Positions 32,709-44,077 of a stretch of DNA of 60,000 nt are shown here, piece after piece. Location of the stretch: NCBI GenBank assembly GCA_037447655.1, contig JBBHKE010001556.1, positions 64,001-124,000 of the forward strand, given 5' to 3'. Source of the DNA: Zygnema cylindricum. Its lineage: Eukaryota; Streptophyta; Zygnematophyceae; Zygnematales; Zygnemataceae. Position 1 is the stretch's first letter. Each line of letters opens with the position of its first letter. The position numbers and the translations under genes are program-made. Below the pieces are notes generated by a model. The model made no database searches, was not told where the DNA came from, and saw only the letters and a program-made list of their open reading frames with translations.

Positions 32709-33986
32709 TTGCCCAACTCTCTTATTTACTCCCTTGGTGGTCCATTGGGAGATTTTGCCACTTTAGATTTAGTTACCGGTACTCGTCATTGCGACCCTTT
32801 AGGAGCCTCTTTATTTGCTTTGGCCCACTTACACACCTTGCGAGCATCCGCTACCGCTTTCCACAGTTGTCCCCTTCAGTGGCGGATAACACACATACTA
32901 ACGGTCCACCACACCAGGTGGTTCCTTTCTTCCACTATTTTTCTGAGCAACTTTCAAAGATAGGCTTGTCAGTCAAAGTCCCTAAATTTGTTCCGTGGTC
33001 ACCTATTGGTATGCCACCAAAATTTCTTCTTCCCACAAGCTTTCTTGTTTGTACGCCTCAAGAGGGTTTAAGGATTTTAGGTTCTCCGATTGGCGCCCCT
33101 TAATTTTTACCAGTTTGTTACATATGCTTTATTGGACGACCTTTCCCACTCCGAGGACCTTCCCAAATCGCCTGATTCCCAAGTTGTTTTCGCTATTTTA
33201 ACTCCTTGTTTTGCGCAACGTCTTTCGTACTTAGCTCGCACTCTACCCCCAAGTTCTTTGTTCTTTTCCTCACTTTTAGATATTGATAATCGTCTTTTGC
33301 GATTTTGCATCAACTCCCATTCCTTTTTAGGTAAGCTTGGTTGGGTTTATGGCCAATCCATAGATCAGCAGGGCGTCCATTTGCTCCATTGTGCACATGG
33401 TGGAGAACGTACAACAACGCATGATACGGTTCGAGATGCAACCGCCTCGGCTGGTAGTGAAGCCGGGTATACAGTAAAACGCGAGGTGTCACATATCCTC
33501 CCGCCACATTCCCAATCTTTTGGAGTGCGCGGCCATCGCGTGGACCTCGTGTTTTTGCAAGGCGCACCGAGAACATTGGGGGATATAGTTTTGACCGACC
33601 CGACGGGATCTAATGTTTCAATGCGTGCGACATTTGGTGTTGCGGCTCGAGATGCAGCGACCTCTATAAAACGCGATTACGCTCATCGAGACCCAGCCGA
33701 CAACTTCATACTGCTTGCTTTGGAGATATTTGGGACCTTGGACTCGTCGTTCGGCAACTTCATACGTGATTGTGCTTGAAGGTCGTTTGAGGCTCGAGGA
33801 CGTGGCATCCCTCCCTCGGCTCTCCTGTTGGCCTTTTACCGCCAACTGATCTATGTTGCCCTTCAACGATCTCAAGCATCGGCCCTTATCCGACAAAGCA
33901 CGGTGGTGAACGATGGTCGAGGCCTGCGAGATTTACCTCCCCGCCATCCGGTGCACATTGAAGATATTTGTTCCTTAGATCTTTAG
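32709..33986 (+). pseudogene. LINE-like reverse transcriptase remnant with C-terminal domain
   Basis: The fragment starts late in a reverse transcriptase domain: GTRHCDPLGASLFALAHL corresponds to the G-x-R-Q-G-D-P-L motif. After a frameshift near 32875, SVADNTHTNGPPHQV corresponds to the catalytic A-D-D-x-H motif with the second Asp changed to Asn. After a second shift near 33096 a long frame runs to a TGA at 33777-33779 (consistent with CGA to TGA) and continues in frame to TAG at 33984-33986. The C-terminal part holds HGGERTTTHDTVRDA, RGHRVDLVF and GDIVLTDPT. Such C-terminal domains follow reverse transcriptase in some non-LTR elements of plants and algae. The R-V-D-x-V and S-I-K-R-D-Y pieces may reflect a nuclease fold, which is inference. 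No intact copy is present. Confidence 0.7.
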
Positions 33987-35574
33987 TGTAGGCTTGTTTT
34001 AGGCTTCGGGCCGACAACCCTTTTTTTTCATCTAGAGCCTTTGTATAGTGTAGTTTTAAGTGCTTTTGTAGTTTATTTGTAGTGTTTGTTTTTGTTTCTT
34101 ATGTTTTCTTTGTTTTTTTTTTTTACTTTTACTGTTGGTTAGCTTTTACAGTATTTGTGCCTGCTTTTGGTTATATAATTCTAGCCTTTAATGGTAGTGA
34201 ACAATTTCCCTTTCCAATCAAGTTTTGTACTTTGATGGTTTAACCATCGCGTTTTTCATAATAAATTATCTTTTTGTACATAATTTGTAACGCATGTACA
34301 CGACTTCCATACAATATAAAATCAAGTTTGGACACTTCGTATACTTTATTTTATCGTTTCAACACGTGAGTTTTTTGGTTTGCACACCGATTTTCGATGG
34401 TGGATTAAAAAATGGGGTAAACCATTGGCTTCAGTTCTTCAAACTTTGCATCATGATTGGAGAGGTAGGCGTGGCGACTCATCATTGGCTTACGTAATTT
34501 GATATTTAAGTAGCTAAAAAGTGTCGTATTGTGAGTAAAAGTTGTACTCGACGATAGTAGACGATTCTACAGTGACAATTCAAAACGTACATTAGGGATG
34601 GATCGAGGCCAATTTGTTGATACACGATAAAGGATTTTCTTCAAATCTGAGGACACGCGATACGGACACGTGTTTGTTTCGAGGATTCAAAAATCTCTTG
34701 GTACGCGACAAAAGCAAGTTTTGGACCGAATGCGACGCACGTCGTGTTTCGCCTTTCAAAGAGCACTATAGGGAACCTGCCATGTGGTTACGTAAGGGTA
34801 ATTTACTAATTTTCTGTTGTTTTCCCCAAAAATTGAATGATGCATCGAGACAATCTTTCGCTGTACAAATAGAATGCAGATATTAAACTTACTTTTTACG
34901 TCACCTTGAAACGTACAATGTACGATATTTTTGGCGGTTTGCCATAATAACTGACGGCCACGTCATGCCATTTCATGCTCAAACTCATCCCTGAAATACC
35001 GAAGGTCGAAGCTCATTTGTAGCTTTCCATTTCCACGTGGAAAAATCGTGCGATTTGAACAACTATGATTTTGATGTATTCCCCATACTGCGTATCTCAA
35101 TTATCGCAATACTGCATCGCGATACGTGAAAAAAGTCATTATGAGACGATACGATATGGTACATGGTGTATGTTGAAAATAGGATCACGTAACTCAACTA
35201 TTCATCAGCGGAAGCATTCAGAATTTTGCAGACATCATGACAATTTCTGAGTCACAGATTGCAATGGAAGTCGATCAAATAGATGATATATTTAATCGGA
35301 CTTTTTACATATTTTTCTTCTTCTGCTTCACTCCGTCTTCTATATTATAGCTATATCACACTCTCTCCTAAAATAGTTCTCCCAAAATACTAGAAGACAA
35401 AACGACACTATTTATGTCTCATCACGTCACAAATTCCGCTTAGATTCTACTTATGCAAAATTTGACACTTAGACGCTGAATCAAACGTAAGCGCCTAACA
35501 AAGCATTTGTGGGCCAAACTTCTGCGTGACCTGGACATAAAACATCCACGGTCCTACACGCACTAAATAAATTA
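33987..35574. other. No recognised feature
   Basis: AT-rich intergenic sequence. The first 150 bp, with T-rich stretches, may be the 3' tail of the LINE-like relic. No gene is supported; open frames are short and without recognisable motifs. Confidence 0.5.
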
Positions 35575-35582
35575 CCAATCAT

Positions 35583-36466
35583 TAGTGTTGTGTATCGGTA
35601 AAAATCTTATCGCGATAACACCGATACCGATAGTTATCGGTTATCGAACGGTCAGCCCTCCCGATATATTTGTACTTTCTGTACTTTGTGTCCGGAGTGC
35701 TTTCTGTCCGGTAAACTGACGGTAAATTTACGAGAAATGTACGGTTTTTTACGGTAAATGTACGGAATTTGACGAAAAAATACGTTGCACTTTGTAGTAC
35801 TTTTTGGGCGGTTAACTGAACATAAATTTTACGGGAACGTACGGAATTGTACCGATAAACTGATTATCATGGAACGGTAAAAAGACGGCGGACACAAAGT
35901 ACAACGGATGCAAAATAACATTATGCGCGCCGCCGGAATCGAACGGACGAATTTCAATGAGAAAATACGAGCGGACGGTCAGCGTGAGCCCCGGCATCTC
36001 GGAATGGCTTTTTTGGCGGCTTTTGAAAAAAAGTCTACGGATTGACACGTGGCAGATTTCCAGTGGATCCCAAAAAAGAAAGGGACAAAGCCACGGCGTC
36101 GGATGTGAAAGGTACATCGTTTTAGCTGGAGCCGTACTAAACTCGTACATATCTAATGTCAGCTACTGTACTTTCGGCTTGTACAAATGATCTGATTGGT
36201 AAGTACCTCAGGGGTTGTGAGTAGGGCGCATCGGGGGAATAAGACGTACAGACGAGTGTACTTGCCGTACATTTATATGTACGGTCCGTACAGTTATCGC
36301 CGATAGTTATCGTTATCGGCAATATCGCCGATAAGTAGCCGATATTATCGGCTATTTATCGGCGATAAGACCGATAGCGATATATCGTACCAATATATCG
36401 ATTATCGGGTCCCCGAAAAAAGGCCCATATCGATTATCGGCATATCCTTACCGATACACAACACTA
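35583..36466. mobile_element. Non-autonomous hAT-like DNA transposon (884 bp)
   Basis: The terminal inverted repeats are TAGTGTTGTGTATCGGTAA at the left and its reverse complement at the right (36448-36466). They are flanked by an exact 8-bp duplication CCAATCAT (35575-35582 and 36467-36474). An 8-bp duplication and TAGTG ends fit the hAT superfamily. The subterminal regions are crowded with TATCGG/CCGATA words in both orientations, typical of transposase binding arrays. There is no transposase frame inside. Confidence 0.85.
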
Positions 36467-36474
36467 CCAATCAT

Positions 36475-38582
36475 ACATGACCACCTATCGTACAGGACCA
36501 CAAAACAACTCTACAGAATCGGAATAAAGACCTGACGCGACAACAAACTGAAACAAACATAAAAACGTCACTTCGGGAATTTACACATTGATATCTTAAC
36601 AATATAATAATATCATAATACACAATTACATAGCGATAATTTGGAATGACCTCGATGCGATGCGATATAGTATTGCAAGAGATTGGCATAAAATTTGGTA
36701 CTTCCTTTTCAAATTTCATCCTCGCACCAGGGAATTTATGTGACTCAAAAACGCTTTTAAATTAAAAACTTACCGAATTATCGATTTCATTAATCTTATT
36801 AGATTTTAAAATGTTGTTCTGACTAGTCCAAATAATTGGTATTTCGCGTAACCATTCATAACATTGACTTTGGTGGTCCAACCTTTCAGCATTGTTGTCA
36901 TTGGTTTTTCAACCGAAGCCGAGGGCCGATTTTCAATTTTTTATTTGGCCTTAAAACTTAAAACTGACCTATGGACCTTCAGTACGTGTTAAGAATTGAA
37001 TCGATGACACGTGTCATCCGGAGGGAACCACTTACAATTCATAGGCACGATTTAGGGCTGAAAGTTACAAATATCGACAAAACTCTTTTTCTAAAACACA
37101 CACGGTCTGAACTAACGACAAAGTTTTTTGACTGCGTTTGACTTTTCAAAACTCATATGTAAAATCTCACCCGAATTTTCACTTTCGACTACCCGTATTA
37201 TTCGAACCTTGTCAGGGTGAACTTTCATTAGAGGAAATGTGGGGTTGTTTACTGGACGTTGTACGATTTCGTACCGATTCGTACCAATTTTTTGTGTCAG
37301 ATGAAACATGACGAAACATGTCTATTGGATGACTCCAATATTATAGGCGTAAATTTCGACCGTTGGATTTTTCACTTTTTTAGATTCGCGAAGCTATCAC
37401 GCACATCGTCCAGTGTGAAGAGACTCTCCTCGGGAGGAGAATTTCTTCACACTGGTCGCGTACCATTGGTACACGTGAAAATTAGAAAAAAAATCCACCA
37501 CGAACAAGCAATGTGAATCAAACCCGTCGTACACGCCATGTGCCTTCCGCCACGTTCTATGCAGGTCAACCGAAATATCTTCGCACGCTCCTTCTGACAT
37601 CCGCCGACCTTAAAAGTTTGCGGCGCCTTTTTGACATTCTGTTCCGAAATTTTGATTTTCAATTTCAAAATTAAAATCTGGTCGCAAAATTTTCGTACGA
37701 ATCATTAACTACCTCCACCCGTACAAATATTACGCATAGATTTTCAGCTTGAAGAATATTTATAGATTTTAAGAATCTGAAAACTAACCTACGTGGCGCC
37801 AATCATGATTGAGAAACGATGTCTACTGGCAGGACATAATGGAGGGCCGTGCCAGTAAACACTAGAAATAGACGTATCCGCATGTTTACTGGGACCGCCT
37901 AATGGAGAACAGGCCTCAGTCGAATTCCGGAAACCAGAGGAAAGGAGGCACGAAATCGGTGACAAGCCGAGGCGCTTCTCCCCACCCACTGATAGAAGTA
38001 CAACTGTAACATTGAAACAGTACGGAGATAATCGAGCCAGGCGAATAGGCGACGGTGCGCTTGTGATGCGTTTCTATGTTATAACTGTACTTTCATAAAG
38101 GGTCAATCTGTCGACGCTGACTTGCTTCTATGCTCCAGTTACAGTTTCATTAGCGGGTCCGTGAGTTCTAGCCAGATGCTTGTGCTGTCTTCTGATCATA
38201 TGTTCGATGACTCGGTTGACCTTCGAAAATTGTACTTTCTATGTTCCCAATCAGTAATTACTGTAGAAACGGCGTTAGAGCAGGGCGCGCTGAAGTTGGA
38301 ATTTTGTGTCTCGGTTGGACTTGTTTGTTCATTGCAGCCGGCCGTCAGATCGACTTTTAGAAGCCTTTAGAATGCCGTCACCTCTCATAGCAGATTTGTA
38401 CAAACTGTGTAGAAGCGCTTGTACGGAGTAAAAATCGTGCCTCCGTAAAGTGTCTCCCAAACTAAAATCCCTATTTGGTGCAGTCATTCAAGTGTTGTGT
38501 TATTGTAGATTTTATAGTAAAATTGTATTGTTGGCTTGTTGCTCAACGGACGGGTTTTGGCGAAAATTGATATGTACATCTC
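36475..38582. other. No gene recognised; one hairpin
   Basis: Intergenic sequence with scattered GTAC and CGTAC words. The only clear structure is the inverted repeat at 37410-37455. The open frames present (up to 85 residues) show no family features. Confidence 0.5.
37410..37455. repeat. 22-bp imperfect hairpin
   Basis: Arms 37410-37431 (CCAGTGTGAAGAGACTCTCC...) and 37434-37455 pair at 20 of 22 positions around two bases, a tight foldback. Confidence 0.8.
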
Positions 38583-38787
38583 GAATCGCTATTAGGGTTA
38601 ACAATTTTTTCGACACTCAAATCATCTTTTCTCCGTACACACACTTGTTCGATTTTCAATTTGAGACCGTTAATCGGAAGCTGAGAAACTTACCTTTCAA
38701 TGGTAACCGTCAGATTTACAATCGGATATGTGTTCGGAGAAACAATGTTTTAAGAGACGAAAAAAACATTAACACTCATAGCGATTC
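38583..38787. mobile_element. Foldback MITE, copy 1
   Basis: Exact 10-bp ends GAATCGCTAT and ATAGCGATTC bound about 205 bp that fold on themselves along much of their length (for example CTCCGTACACAC against GTGTTCGGAG). The internal motif GTTTTAAGAGACG-AAAAAA is shared with the copy at 39184. No clear target duplication was found. Confidence 0.65.
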
Positions 38788-39044
38788 ATGGTGTACTTTT
38801 TGACCTATCTCGAAAAACCGATACATAGAATCGATATATAATAAAATCGATTATGTATCGATATCCCTATCTCAATCCCAACATGTGCGTATAGTGTGTA
38901 CATTCCGTACACGAAAAACATCCCTCAAATTCCATACATTTGGTACATATAAAATACCTTTAACTTTGGAATGTATTAGACAATCATCGGTCACGGTGGC
39001 GATTACGATATTTCGGCAAAGCTGAAAAGTATCGATTTTGAAAT

Positions 39045-39165
39045 TAGTACGGAATTGCGATACAATCCTTTTCGAATTGCATCCTTAGTACGAAATTGCG
39101 ATACATCCTTTTCGATTTGCATTCCTAGTACGGAATTGTGATACATCATTGCTTCCTTAGCGTTG
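39045..39165. repeat. 40-bp tandem repeat, three copies
   Basis: Copies start TAGTACGGAATTGCGATAC at about 39045, 39086 and 39126. The units are about 40-41 bp and diverged by a few bases; the third is shortened. Confidence 0.85.
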
Positions 39166-39183
39166 GACTGGGAACTACACCCT

Positions 39184-39402
39184 GTATCGCTATTAGTGCT
39201 GAAGTTTTTTTGCCGCCTTAAAACATATTTTTTTCTCCGTACATACTTATCGGATTACGGATCTGACGGTTACGATTGAAAGGAAAGATTCTCACCTTCC
39301 TTTCGGCGGTCTCCATTTGAGAATCGGACACGTTTCTACAGAGAAACGATGTTTTAAGTGGCGAAAAAAAATTAACACTACAGTACTAACGATTAGCGAT
39401 GT
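39184..39402. mobile_element. Foldback MITE, copy 2
   Basis: The left end ATCGCTATTAGTGC is related to the right end in inverted orientation (GATTAGCGAT). The interior shares CTCCGTACATAC, CTGACGGTTACGATTG and GTTTTAAGTGGCG with copy 1 in foldback arrangement. About 219 bp. Confidence 0.6.
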
Positions 39403-41469
39403 AGTAAATGAAAGGCTGATCGTGTCAGATTTATCAAGAGATTCTTCCGATTATGACGTCATGCCTTTTTCGAACTTAATGTTTTTTCCGGTAGCGTGAC
39501 GGCGAACCAATTTTATGGATTTATCGGTGACGTGACGGCCAAACCAATCAGAAGTTATTGTAGGCCGTACGGCGGTGATATTATGTATTAATAACTTTCG
39601 GGCACATCGAAAAAACTTCAGGAGCTCTCGCGTAGCCGATATTAACTGAAAGCGTTACTTCCGTCCCAGCGAGAAAACCTCCTGTAGGACTGTACGGCGA
39701 AAAGATGAAAATATGTTGGCTGGGACGTGAGGAGAGAGCGCCCAGATTTAATTTTGTGAGCGAGAAGTCCGTACAACTGCATTTCGACAAGCTTACCGAA
39801 CCAGTTAAGATGTACGAAACGAGAATACGTTTGGATTTTTGGAAAACGTATGTGAATCCGAATATATTGCGAGTTTCCTCCAGATTTTCGTGGTACGGCT
39901 CGTTGTCCTTTGTTCTCTCACATTTACAGATCCAGCCATTCTTCTAGCGATAAATTCCGAACGACATGTGTCGTGTAGAAGTGCTGTCGTACATTTTGAT
40001 TTCCAAATCTTTCGTACGAATCTTTCTTGTGCCATGGCCGTTAACAGATATCACATGAAGCATCGTCCTTCGCGTGCGTCCAAGTGATCCTGTCAAGACA
40101 ACTGTCCAATCATTACTATTTTAAACTTTCTTCTCTAAGTTTTGATGTCAGACGCGTCCAAAAATCGTTGATGTCCAATTCGTACGGATTTCAACTTTTT
40201 TACGAAAACTACGTAATATTCGTCTTTTTCATACTTTTCGTAAAATTCGTGTAAATTTTGCTGTACGGCCATGTACAGAAACGTACGGAAAGCGCAATCT
40301 TAGAAAATCCTTAAAAATCTTTAAAAGTACGGAAATTTAACAGAAATGTCCGAAATTGTATGAAAATGTGCCCTAACAAACCTAAAAGTACGGAATATCT
40401 AAGCAAGCCATACTGAAATAAAAAGGAGCGTACGGCAATGTACCTTTGAAACCCTAAATATCCCTGAAATAATCCTAAAATGTACGAACATAGACGGACA
40501 CTGTACGTCTGTGTAAAAATAATGTACGGGTACAAAGCAGGGTACGCATTTTATTAACTTTTCAAAAGCGTTTGATGCGTACCGTACGTAGTATTCGTTA
40601 AGTTTATACCGTGCGTAATATGCGCACGGGACATCTATGTCCAAAATCCCTTTCCGGACGTACGAAACGAAAAACCCTAATTAATTTCTGTCCACCAGTG
40701 CGGTACAGGAAAGTAGCGTCAAAATATGAGACTGTGAAGCTGGTCCTGCTGATGTTGGCTAGCCTGTCCGTTTGCGCTCACTGCTTCGTACACGTACGAA
40801 ATCACCGTTCTGTGCTGTGAAAAACTGTGGCGAACAGTTGAGACAAAACGCATTAGCTGGGAGGCGCGAAAAACGACAAATTCTAGAATAATAACAAATC
40901 CTGCTCACAAATGCGGGCTGAGAGTGCCAGCGCAAAGGCGCCAGGGCGGGGCGGGACTAGGCGACAAAATTGGAAACTGTTCAGCGCGGCAAGATCCTGC
41001 TGCCGGCCGGCAGAGTTGTGACGTTCCCTGACCTACAGCGTTAGGCCGCGACAAAATCCACTGGCCCTGACGACATAGACCAGGCACCTGCTTGTACTGC
41101 GACTTGTCGTTAGGGAGGTGCTACGACGTGTCCACCTTCGACCAGTTTTCAAAAGTCTAAATTCGATCCGCTGGATTTCGTACGATCAGATAATACAGTC
41201 AAATACGATGGATTTGGAGGTTCAAGAATCTTTGTCGTAAAGCGAGAGATGCGATGCATAGATGACGTATGCCAGCCAAACATGCGTACGTTTGTCTTTT
41301 TATCTCGCTTGCTCCATGGCCCTTCCCTGTCACCTCTCTCGTTCATATTTTGTTTGGATTGTACGGAATAATGAAGTTCCTTGTTGAACAGTTTTATTTC
41401 CTCCTTACAAAATCGTACTCCGACTGCGATCCGATCCCCACACTTTAAGTTGCCAAAATGATTCTGTGA
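39403..41469. other. No gene recognised
   Basis: Intergenic DNA with many GTACGG and CGTAC words around 40160-40660, but no ordered repeat. Short open frames lack family features. Confidence 0.45.
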
Positions 41470-41969
41470 ATCAAATCCAATATTCCTTCCCTTCCCGCAT
41501 GCCAATACCGCTAATACCTCCAAACCCTCCCCCTAAACGCTCCCATTACCTGAACAAATTTTCCTTGGGGCGGGAAGGACCAGACCGTTCCCACGGTCTG
41601 CCAAAAAATTTACGCCTCCCGCCCGTCCTCCAACCGTTGCTAAAAAAAAGAATCGGCCAATCGCCGTCGCGCATCGTCGATCCCGATGCCGCATTCAATG
41701 CGGTCGTGACGTGGCCGCCTCTCCCATTTGCCGCTGCGTATCCAGCCGCGCGCAGATTTTGCCGCTGCCAGCCGCAGACTCACGCGTGGCAGAAAACGCC
41801 AGCTGGCGTAACCGGAACTTCCCCGCCTCCCCGAAAAATTCCCGCACCCCAAATAAAGCCCACCCGGGCATCTCTCCGCGTGGTACCGCTCTCCCCCTCC
41901 CTCTCCTTCGCTATTTTTTCTTTGAAGGAGTTTCCCCGCCTCGTCCTCTTCCTTCCTTCTCCGACCACC
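41470..41969 (+). promoter_or_regulatory. GC-rich leader and putative promoter of the F-box/MYND gene
   Basis: Base composition shifts from AT-rich to CpG-rich about 400 bp before the start codon. The reading frame happens to be open upstream to 41466, but its content is Pro/Arg-rich without conserved motifs, so I treat it as untranslated. No TATA box is evident. The transcription start cannot be placed by eye. Confidence 0.35.
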
Positions 41970-44077
41970 ATGAGGACACGTGGCGGCGGCTACCAGAGCC
42001 CCTCCGACGGGATCAGTTTCCACATAAGGCCGCCTCCTGCTAAGCGCCCTCGGCGATCCCAGACACTGCCACGTGGCAGCGAGTCCCTACCATCTCCCTT
42101 GTTGGATCTTCCGGATGACCTCCTCGTCCTCATCATGGGAAACTTGGCGCAAACTGCCACGTCAGCTGCCGACATTGTCAACACCATGCTGACGTAATCC
42201 CACTAACCAACACCTCTCATCGTCCCATGTTCCCCCGTCTTTCAATTCCTCTCCCTCTCTCTGATAGTGACCTTTTGTTCCTCTTTCTCCTTTCCCCTCG
42301 CTACTTTTGTTCTCTCTCTCTCTCTCTTCTCTCCCTTTCTTTGCTTCGCTCTCTGTCTCTCGACTTTTTCCCTTCTCTCTTTTCTCTCTTCCCTCTCTTT
42401 TTTGTCTCCTCCCTCTCTCTTCCCTCTCTCTTCCCTGTCTCTTCCCTCCCTCAAACTCCTCCTAACCCTCCTCTCTCTCCCTCCCCTCCCTCCCCAGCTG
42501 CCGCCGCCTCTGCTCCCTCTCCGCCTCGGAGGCCGTCCTCTCCCGCGCCAGCCCCCGCGCCCTCGCCCTCCGCGCCTCCCATTGGTCCGACGGCGCGCAC
42601 CGCTTCCTGCGCAAGTGCGCGCAGGCGGGGAGCAGGGAGGCCGCCTTCCGCCTCGGCATGGCCAAGTTCTACTGCCTCGAGGACAGGAGGGGAGGGGCGG
42701 CGCTCATGGCGAGGGCGGCCATGGCGGGGCATACGGACGCACTGTACTCTCTGGCTGTCATACATTTCAATGGGAGTGGAGGAGCGAGGAGTCACAGGTG
42801 AGGGAGGAAGGGATGGAGGGATGGAGGGAATGTGGGAAATGGGAATGGGAAATATGGGGAAATGGGGGAATGTGGGGAATGTGGGAAATGGGGAAATGGG
42901 GAAATGGTGGAATATGGGTAACTTGGGGATGTAATGGCTGAAAAAACGTTAGGAAGGATTCTGGAGAAGGGGAATAGTGTGGAAATGGTGACGGAAAGCT
43001 GACAGGGAAGGGTTTTTTTTTTTTTTTTGCAGGGATCTGGCTTCTGGAGTGATCTTATGTGCCAAGGCAGGAGCACAGGGACACGTGGACGCTCTGAGAG
43101 AGCTTGGTCACTGCCTTCAAGACGGATATGGCCTCCCCCGGAACGCGACAGAAGGTCGTCGTCTCTTACTGGAAGCCAATGCGAGGGAAGCTGCCCAGCT
43201 GGCAGCTCGACAGATGCACATTTGCCGTGTACAGAGTCAGTCAGGCGCAACAGAGACAGCAACAGAAACTGCTTCAGTTTCAGAAAATAGTGTCCCGGAG
43301 AGACCAGAATACGCTAGATCTGTCTCTGGACCACTGCCTTCAGTTCCGTCTCTTTTGACAGCTGGAGGAAACTCAGGAACAGATGAGGAGGTGGAGGAGG
43401 AAGAGGAGGAGGTACAGGAGTGGACCGATAGAGTGGAGGAAGAGGGAGGAGAGGGAGTAGTTCAAGGAGAGGGAGATGTGGTTATGAGAGATGCTCCTCC
43501 GTCAGAAGACGAGGAAATTAAAGAAGCAAAAGTAGAAGTTCTGGCTCAGGAAGAATCTGGTTTTCGGATTGCAGGAGTTGAAAACAATGTAGATCAAGCC
43601 ATGGCAGATTCTCCTCAGCAAGATGAAGACCAGAAAAAACCCAATGAGACAGCTGTCGCTCCTGAGCCTTCCCCCGACCAATCGACACCTTCACCTTCTC
43701 CACCTTTTCAAAATCCTTCCACATTACTTGCCTCGACTCATGGCAAATGTCACCAAAACTCCTCTGAATCTCCATCGTGCTCTTGCGGTGACAAAAACCA
43801 TCCCTCACACTCCACTGCCAGCTCAGCACTGAGCTGGCAAGTTCCCTCGGTACACGAGTTTCTGGTCGCGTGGCACGCTGCGAGGCTGACACCTGGCAAC
43901 GAGGGACTCCGCGTGTGCTCCAGCGAGGTATGCGGGAGATCGGAGACGCGACGTCAGGAGTTCCGATGCTGTTCGGCTTGTGGTGCTGCTAAGTACTGTA
44001 GCCGAGCCTGCCAGGCTCGGGATTGGAGGGCTGGACACCGGATAACTTGCAGCAGGGCTGGAGTTCAGCTACACTAA
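41970..44077 (+). CDS. F-box / SEL1-like / MYND zinc-finger protein, 3 exons (522 aa)
   Basis: Exons by frame and GT-AG borders: 41970-42193, 42498-42797, 43033-44077. The start ATG has a good context (CCACCATGA), and the MRTR beginning is shared with plant relatives such as Arabidopsis At1g67340. Residues 43-75 are F-box-like (PLLDLPDDLLVLIMGNLAQT), the part that would bind SKP1 in an SCF ubiquitin ligase. Exon 2 and early exon 3 carry SEL1-like helices (FRLGMAKFYCLEDRRGGAAL, LYSLAVIHFNGSGG, HVDALRELGHCLQDGYG). A C-terminal MYND finger has C470, C475, C488, C491, C497, C501, H510 and C514, a protein-binding zinc fold. Between them is a long acidic, Ser/Pro-rich insert (about 290-430), which makes it longer than the roughly 360-400 residues I recall for relatives. 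The substrate is unknown. No break is seen. Confidence 0.9.
42194..42497 (+). other. Intron 1 of the F-box/MYND gene, CT-rich
   Basis: Donor GTAATC at 42194 and acceptor CCCCAG ending at 42497. The interior is almost pure pyrimidine with repeated CTCTCTC, TTTCTC and CTTCCCTC runs. The apparent open frames across it are low-complexity artefacts. Confidence 0.85.
42798..43032 (+). other. Intron 2 of the F-box/MYND gene, with GGGAATG-like repeats
   Basis: Donor GTGAGG at 42798 and acceptor TTTTTTTTGCAG ending at 43032. About 42815-42935 is a degenerate minisatellite of GGGAAATGGGGAAATG-like words. Confidence 0.85.

Noticed and set aside
41466-41969. Upstream in-frame extension of the F-box/MYND protein by 168 codons
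   Set aside because: The extension is Pro/Arg-rich, has no recognised motif, and the family start MRTR with a good start context lies at 41970.
42227-42941. Two overlapping plus-strand frames of more than 220 codons
   Set aside because: They run across the CT-rich intron 1 and then out of frame through exon 2. The splice model with conserved F-box and SEL1-like sequence explains the region.
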